This document shows, one piece after another, positions 45,920-49,812 of a stretch of 49,812 nucleotides of DNA; position 1 is the stretch's first letter, and each line of letters opens with the position of its first letter. Where the stretch lies: NCBI GenBank assembly GCA_903847155.1, contig CAINCU010000049.1, positions 1-49,812 of the forward strand, written 5' to 3'. Made by a program: the position numbers and the translations under genes. The stretch is from an uncultured Gallionellaceae bacterium (GTDB lineage Bacteria > Pseudomonadota > Gammaproteobacteria > Burkholderiales > Gallionellaceae). The notes below the pieces were generated by a model that was not told the DNA's origin, made no database searches, and was given only the letters and a program-made list of their open reading frames with translations.

Positions 45920-45936
45920 GTTTGAAAGAGTCAAAC
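45920..45936. promoter_or_regulatory. 17-bp inverted repeat in the hemerythrin / COG4255 divergent region
   Basis: GTTTGA-AAGAG-TCAAAC is a perfect 6-5-6 inverted repeat. A TAGAAT -10-like element (45949-45954) for the rightward gene lies 12 bp downstream, so a regulator bound here would cover its -35 region. No known motif was recognised. Confidence 0.35.
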
Positions 45937-45990
45937 AGGGCTATCGGCTAGAATGCTGACGTTGCCTATTCCTCGGTTTATCCTTCCTCC

Positions 45991-46983
45991 ATGAATCATT
46001 TGCATTTGCTCATTCCCGATTTATTTCTACCGCAGGACGCTGCCGCTCACGCATGCGCCGGGTTGCGCCTGCCTGCTTTGGAAAAGCTGTTGGCGCGCGG
46101 CAGGCAAAGTGCTTTGCCTGCGATGACGGTGGAAGATTTTTTGTGTGAACGTTTCGGGGTTGATGCCGTAGCGCCAGTGCGCGCCAACAGCGACGGGTTG
46201 GAGGTGGCTGACGGATTCTGGCTTTGCGCCGATCCGGCGCATTTGAGCGTGCAGCCATCGCAGGTGGTGTTGCTGCCCGAGGTGCAATGCACTGCCGAAG
46301 AGGCGGCGGCGTTGTGCGTGACGTTGAATGATTATTTTGCCGGTGACGGCTTGAGTTTTTTTGCGCCGCATGCGCAGCGTTGGTATGTGCGCTGTGCTGA
46401 ATCTTCCCGCGTGACGATGACGGCGCTGCGTACGGCCGCATGGCGCGATGTGAAGGATTTGCAGGCGCAGGGCGAGGATGCGTTGCGCTGGCGCTGCGTG
46501 AGTAACGAGATTCAGATGTTGTTGCATGGACATGCGGTCAATCAGGCACGCGAGGCGCAGGGTGTGCCTGCCATCAACAGTGTCTGGCTGTGGGGAAATG
46601 GCAGCGTGGGTGAGTTGCACGCCGGCTTCGATGCAGTCGGCGGGGACGATGCATTGAGTGCGGCATTCGCGCAAGCGGCAGGCATTGCCAACTCAACATC
46701 GCTGCAAGCGTTGTTGAACAGCGCGGGCAAACAGGGGTTGTGGGTTTGCGCTGCACCCGGTGCCGCATGGCAACGCGGCGATCTGTACGCTTGGCGCCAG
46801 GCTGTGCAAGTGCTGGAACGCGACATTGCCCAGCCGGTGCTACATGCACTACGTTCCGGACGTTTGCAGTCGTTGGAACTGGAAGTGCTGTCGGAGTCGG
46901 CAACGTTGCGCTTTGAATTGAGTCGTGGCGCGCTGTGGAAACTGTGGCGAACCAACCATCCACTGGTGCACTACGCAATCTAA
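45991..46983 (+). CDS. Conserved hypothetical protein (COG4255-like)
   Basis: A 330-residue protein whose layout fits the betaproteobacterial COG4255 family, sometimes annotated as a phosphoglycerate-mutase-like or regulatory protein. Family-like segments are HLHLLIPDLFLP at the start, LCADPAHLSVQPSQVVLL, LNDYFAGDGLSFFAPHAQRWYVR, LLHGHAVNQAREAQGVPAINSVWLWGNG, and the C-terminal FELSRGALWKLWRTNHPL. No catalytic motif is certain and no signal peptide or helix is present. The function is unknown. It stands upstream of accA with 137 bp between them. Confidence 0.75.
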   Translation: MNHLHLLIPDLFLPQDAAAHACAGLRLPALEKLLARGRQSALPAMTVEDFLCERFGVDAVAPVRANSDGLEVADGFWLCADPAHLSVQPSQVVLLPEVQCTAEEAAALCVTLNDYFAGDGLSFFAPHAQRWYVRCAESSRVTMTALRTAAWRDVKDLQAQGEDALRWRCVSNEIQMLLHGHAVNQAREAQGVPAINSVWLWGNGSVGELHAGFDAVGGDDALSAAFAQAAGIANSTSLQALLNSAGKQGLWVCAAPGAAWQRGDLYAWRQAVQVLERDIAQPVLHALRSGRLQSLELEVLSESATLRFELSRGALWKLWRTNHPLVHYAI

Positions 46984-47120
46984 AACCGGCCGTTTTACTT
47001 GGAAGCGCCAGCATGTATTCCTGCAACAATGGGCAACCGTCAAGCGGTTTTTATTTTTGAATATTTAGCGTGCGGCGCGGCATGTTGTATCATGCGCACC
47101 GCCTTTGATTCTTAGAGACA

Positions 47121-48095
47121 ATGAATATGAAACTGACCTTTCTGGATTTCGAGCAACAGGTTGCCGAGTTGGAAAACAAGATCGAGCAACTGCGCTATGT
47201 GCAGGATGATTCCGCGCTGGATATTTCCGATGAGATCAATCGCCTGCAAAAGAAAAGCCAGTCCCTGACCAAGGACATCTACAGCAAGCTGACCCCGTGG
47301 CAGATTTCGCAGGTTTCGCGCCACCCGCAACGCCCCTATACGCTGGACTACATCCAGCACCTGTTTACGGATTTTGAAGAACTGCACGGTGACCGTGTTT
47401 ATGCGGATGACGCGGCTATCGTCGGCGGCCTGGCGCGTTTCAACGGCCAAAGCGTAATGGTGATCGGCCATCAAAAAGGCCGCGATACCAAAGAACGCCA
47501 ATACCGCAATTTTGGCATGCCGCGTCCCGAAGGTTATCGCAAAGCGATGCGCCTGATGCGTCTGGCCGAGAAATTCAACATTCCCATCATGACCTTTGTC
47601 GATACCCCCGGCGCATATCCCGGCGTGGGCGCGGAAGAGCGCGGACAATCCGAAGCGATCGGGCGCAATCTGTATGTGATGGCCGAACTGCGTGTGCCCA
47701 TCATCTGCACCATCATCGGCGAGGGCGGTTCCGGCGGTGCGTTGGCCGTGGCCGTGGGCGATGCGTTGTTGATGCTGCAATACGCCACCTATTCGGTGAT
47801 CTCGCCGGAAGGTTGCGCGTCCATCCTGTGGAAGAGCGCCGCCAAAGCGCCGGAAGCCGCCGAGACCTTGGCGATCACCGCGACCCGTCTGAAAACCTTG
47901 GGCTTGGTCGATAAGATCGTGACCGAGCCGTTGGGCGGCGCACACCGCGACTACGCGCTGGCGATGCAGAACGTCAAAAAAGCCTTAAGCGACACCCTGA
48001 AACAGGTGCAGAACAAACCCACCGCCGACCTGTTGCAGGAACGCTTCAGCCGCTTGATGAGTTATGGCAAGTTCAAGGAAATCGAACTTAGCTGA
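47121..48095 (+). CDS. accA: Acetyl-CoA carboxylase carboxyltransferase subunit alpha
   Basis: A 324-residue subunit that, with AccD, transfers carboxyl from biotin to acetyl-CoA to make malonyl-CoA. Family signatures include [44 protein letters not shown], the CoA-site [11 protein letters not shown] and the oxyanion-hole [15 protein letters not shown]. Normal length. The start ATG 47121 may be replaced by 47127. Its 3' end overlaps tilS by 32 bp, a common betaproteobacterial arrangement. Confidence 0.97.
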   Translation: MNMKLTFLDFEQQVAELENKIEQLRYVQDDSALDISDEINRLQKKSQSLTKDIYSKLTPWQISQVSRHPQRPYTLDYIQHLFTDFEELHGDRVYADDAAIVGGLARFNGQSVMVIGHQKGRDTKERQYRNFGMPRPEGYRKAMRLMRLAEKFNIPIMTFVDTPGAYPGVGAEERGQSEAIGRNLYVMAELRVPIICTIIGEGGSGGALAVAVGDALLMLQYATYSVISPEGCASILWKSAAKAPEAAETLAITATRLKTLGLVDKIVTEPLGGAHRDYALAMQNVKKALSDTLKQVQNKPTADLLQERFSRLMSYGKFKEIELS

Positions 48096-49434
48096 TTCTG
48101 TTGCGGCACGGCTCGCGCCGCTGCTTCCCGCACACAGCAGCATCCTGATCGGTCTTTCCGGCGGCATGGATTCGGTGATGCTGCTGCATCTGCTGCATGA
48201 ACTCGCGCCGCGCTTCCAGTGGAAACTCTCCGCTTTGCATGTCCATCACGGCATCAGCCCGAACGCCGATGCATGGGCTGATTTTTGTGCCGGACTTTGC
48301 GCCCGCCTCAACATCCCGTTACATACCGAACACGTGAACATCGCCCCGCTGCGCGACGAGCACGGCATCGAAGCCGCCGCGCGCAAATTGCGCCACGCCG
48401 CCTTCGCTAAACAAGCCTGCGATTTCGTGGCACTGGCGCACCATGCCGACGATCAGGCCGAAACCGTGCTGCTGCAACTGCTGCGCGGCGCGGGCATCAA
48501 AGGCGCGGCGGCGATGCCTGTCCTTAAACCTGCAACTGCGCAAACCCACGCCACAGTGCGTCCGCTGCTCGACATTCGGCGCGCCAAGCTGCTTGCCTAC
48601 GCACAACAGCACGCGCTGCAATGGGTGGAAGATGAGAGCAACGCCGACGACCACTACCCGCGCAACTTCCTGCGCCAAAACTTGCTGCCGCTGCTCGAAC
48701 AAAAATTCCCCTCCTACCGCGAAACCTTGACGCGCGCCGCGCAGAATTTTGCCGAAGCCAGCGAGTTGCTGGATGAATTGGCGCAGCAGGATGGCGCTGT
48801 ACTTCTCCCCTCGCCCGTAGGCGGGAGAGGGGCTGGGGGTGAGGGTTTCGAGCATCATCTGGAACTATCGCACTTGCGACATCTTTCTCTTCCACGCGCC
48901 AAGAACCTGCTGCGCTATTTCCTGCATACCCAAGGCGCGCCCATGCCGCAGACCGTACAACTCGACCAGATGCTGCATCAATTATTCGATGCGCGGGAAG
49001 ATGCGGCGGTGTGCGTGGTATTCGGTGGCTGGCAGGTACGGCGTTATCAGGACAAAGTGTATGCCTTCCCAGCACTAGGTGCATTCGATCCACACTTCGT
49101 GCTTGCATGGAACGGCGAGGCCGAACTGGCATGGCCTGCGCTGAACAAGCGCTTGGTTTTTACACCGACCCAAGGGCAAGGCATCAGCCTGCAAAAATTG
49201 CAGCAAACCCCGGTGACGCTGCGCCTGCGCAACGGCGGCGAAACCCTGCGTCCGCATCCCAAAGCCGCCACGCGCAGCCTGAAAAATCTGCTGCAACAAC
49301 ATCTCATCCCGCCGTGGCAACGCGAACGCCTGCCGTTGCTGTATTGCGGCGATGAGTTGGTGAGTGTGGTGGGGGTGGCGATTGCGGCGGAGTTTCAGGC
49401 GACAGATTCTGAAGCTGGAATCGTCGTGGCATAG
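48064..49434 (+). CDS. tilS: tRNA(Ile)-lysidine synthase TilS, with palindromic insertion
   Basis: A 456-residue enzyme that adds lysine to C34 of tRNA-Ile(CAU) so it reads AUA. The N-terminal PP-loop is [17 protein letters not shown] (SGGMDS 32-37); [22 protein letters not shown] is the second conserved motif. TilS central and C-terminal substrate-binding domains follow ([42 protein letters not shown]). Residues 247-261 ([15 protein letters not shown]) are encoded by an in-frame palindromic repeat and look foreign to the family. Start ATG 48064 lies inside accA. Confidence 0.95.
   Translation: MASSRKSNLADSVAARLAPLLPAHSSILIGLSGGMDSVMLLHLLHELAPRFQWKLSALHVHHGISPNADAWADFCAGLCARLNIPLHTEHVNIAPLRDEHGIEAAARKLRHAAFAKQACDFVALAHHADDQAETVLLQLLRGAGIKGAAAMPVLKPATAQTHATVRPLLDIRRAKLLAYAQQHALQWVEDESNADDHYPRNFLRQNLLPLLEQKFPSYRETLTRAAQNFAEASELLDELAQQDGAVLLPSPVGGRGAGGEGFEHHLELSHLRHLSLPRAKNLLRYFLHTQGAPMPQTVQLDQMLHQLFDAREDAAVCVVFGGWQVRRYQDKVYAFPALGAFDPHFVLAWNGEAELAWPALNKRLVFTPTQGQGISLQKLQQTPVTLRLRNGGETLRPHPKAATRSLKNLLQQHLIPPWQRERLPLLYCGDELVSVVGVAIAAEFQATDSEAGIVVA
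48802..48847 (+). repeat. Palindromic repeat inserted in frame within tilS
   Basis: The stretch begins CTTCTCCCCTCGCCCG and has an inverted partner CGGGAGAGGGG (arms 48807-48832, one mismatch), then GGGGGTGAGGGTT. It is of the 'CTCCCC..CCCG..CGGG..GGGGTGAGGG' type seen dispersed in many proteobacteria. It keeps the reading frame and adds about 15 residues. Confidence 0.65.
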
Positions 49435-49450
49435 GTATTTGCTGCTGATT

Positions 49451-49480
49451 GTTGGGTTACGCCCGTCGGGCTAACCCAAC
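49451..49480. repeat. Long hairpin downstream of tilS
   Basis: GTTGGGTTA-c-GCCCG and CGGGC-TAACCCAAC form 14 paired bases with one bulge and a one-base loop. This palindrome class is frequent between genes in proteobacteria and could end tilS transcription, though no T-run follows. Confidence 0.55.
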
Positions 49481-49499
49481 CTACCGAACCAAACACCTC

Positions 49500-49523
49500 G
49501 TAGATCGCCTATTGACGGGCATT
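49500..49523 (-). repeat. Copy of the REP-like repeat
   Basis: GTAGATCGCCTATTGACGGG followed by CATT. It lies between the convergent tilS and ParE-like genes and is in reverse orientation to copies 1 and 2. Confidence 0.75.
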
Positions 49524-49541
49524 GCGAAGCAGTTGACTCTG

Positions 49542-49624
49542 CTCCTCCCCTGAAGTGGGTCAAGCAGGCAATCCGCGCAGCGGATGCTCGCACAAGGGGA
49601 GGTTGGGAGGAGTTGGTTTTTTTG
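49542..49624 (+). terminator. Compound hairpin with T-run after tilS
   Basis: CTCCTCCC (49542-49549) pairs with GGGAGGAG (49605-49612), enclosing a second perfect hairpin ATCCGC-GCA-GCGGAT (49571-49585). It is followed by TTGG and seven T's, so it may act as a terminator on the plus strand. It also resembles dispersed intergenic repeats. Confidence 0.45.
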
Positions 49625-49650
49625 GTTTCCTGCTCAAACAACCCGCCAAC

Positions 49651-49812
49651 TTACAAATGACTATCGACTCTTCCCAGCCAATAACTTGAACGGCGACGAT
49701 GATGCGCAACCGCAAGCACCTGAATAGTCTCGCCTGAAACGCGATACAACACATTGAAGGGAAACCGTTGCAATCCGGCTTTTCGTATATCCGGCGGGCA
49801 ATCCAGCGGGTA
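49651..49812 (-). CDS. ParE/RelE-family toxin, C-terminal part (5' end outside window)
   Basis: The minus-strand frame is open from the right edge and ends at a TAA (49651-49653), giving the last 53 residues. The segment RFPFNVLYRVSGETIQVLAVAHHRR followed by YWLGR is typical of the C-terminal half of ParE/RelE-like toxins of type II toxin-antitoxin systems (F.(V/L)(Y/F)R...I.(V/I).AV.H..R.P.YW..R). Its antitoxin would normally be encoded just upstream, outside the window. It inhibits either gyrase (ParE) or translation (RelE); the subtype cannot be told from this part. Confidence 0.85.
   Translation of the reverse strand, partial: YPLDCPPDIRKAGLQRFPFNVLYRVSGETIQVLAVAHHRRRSSYWLGRVDSHL

Noticed and set aside
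49560-49754. Minus-strand 64-codon frame near the right edge
   Set aside because: It is out of frame with the ParE-like gene, runs through the hairpin and REP DNA, and has no family features; the frame ending at 49651 matches the toxin family.

Overview
The window looks like a chromosomal segment of a betaproteobacterium, most likely from the iron- and sulfur-oxidising Gallionellaceae/Nitrosomonadales. This is inferred from gene order (tpiA-secG-tRNA-Leu-nuoA to nuoN; accA-tilS), from protein style, and from an octaheme cytochrome, a DsrC/TusE protein and a bacteriohemerythrin. No rRNA, phage, CRISPR array or intact insertion sequence was seen.

Left part (1-5.4 kb). The end of an outer-membrane beta-barrel gene is followed by about 0.9 kb of eroded DNA holding repeats and a possible diguanylate-cyclase remnant. 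Then come an MFS transporter, an MgtC-like membrane protein, a one-cysteine DsrC/TusE gene behind two abutting IscR-type sites, the pseudouridine synthase gene rsuA, and tpiA.

Respiratory core (5.4-20.4 kb). secG and tRNA-Leu(GAG) precede a complete 14-gene nuo operon for NADH:quinone oxidoreductase (complex I), with many 1-4 bp overlaps and a strong terminator. A NUDIX hydrolase gene follows. Next is amt, with a perfect sigma-54 promoter and NtrC-like sites, which points to nitrogen control.

Accessory part (22.4-32.3 kb). This holds a FadL-type porin and a three-gene operon of a membrane-anchored octaheme cytochrome of the tetrathionate-reductase (OTR) family, a four-helix cytochrome b and an unknown exported protein. 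It also has a 106-bp element with 19-bp perfect inverted ends, a glutaredoxin-like protein, a NifX-like protein with a His/Cys-rich tail, rdgC and a TehA-like channel. Two full copies and one partial copy of a roughly 120-bp repeat lie here.

Secretion part (32.3-45.3 kb). gspC-D-E-F and lolC-lolD run leftward. gspG-H-I-J-K-L-M-N run rightward from a shared 327-bp divergent region. Together they encode a type II secretion system and a lipoprotein-release ABC transporter.

Right end (45.3-49.8 kb). A hemerythrin-like protein with one iron ligand changed to Gln, a COG4255-type unknown protein, accA, tilS with an in-frame palindromic insertion, and the C-terminal part of a ParE/RelE-type toxin. 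A REP-like repeat with the core GTAGATCGCCTATTGACGGG occurs at five intergenic places across the window.
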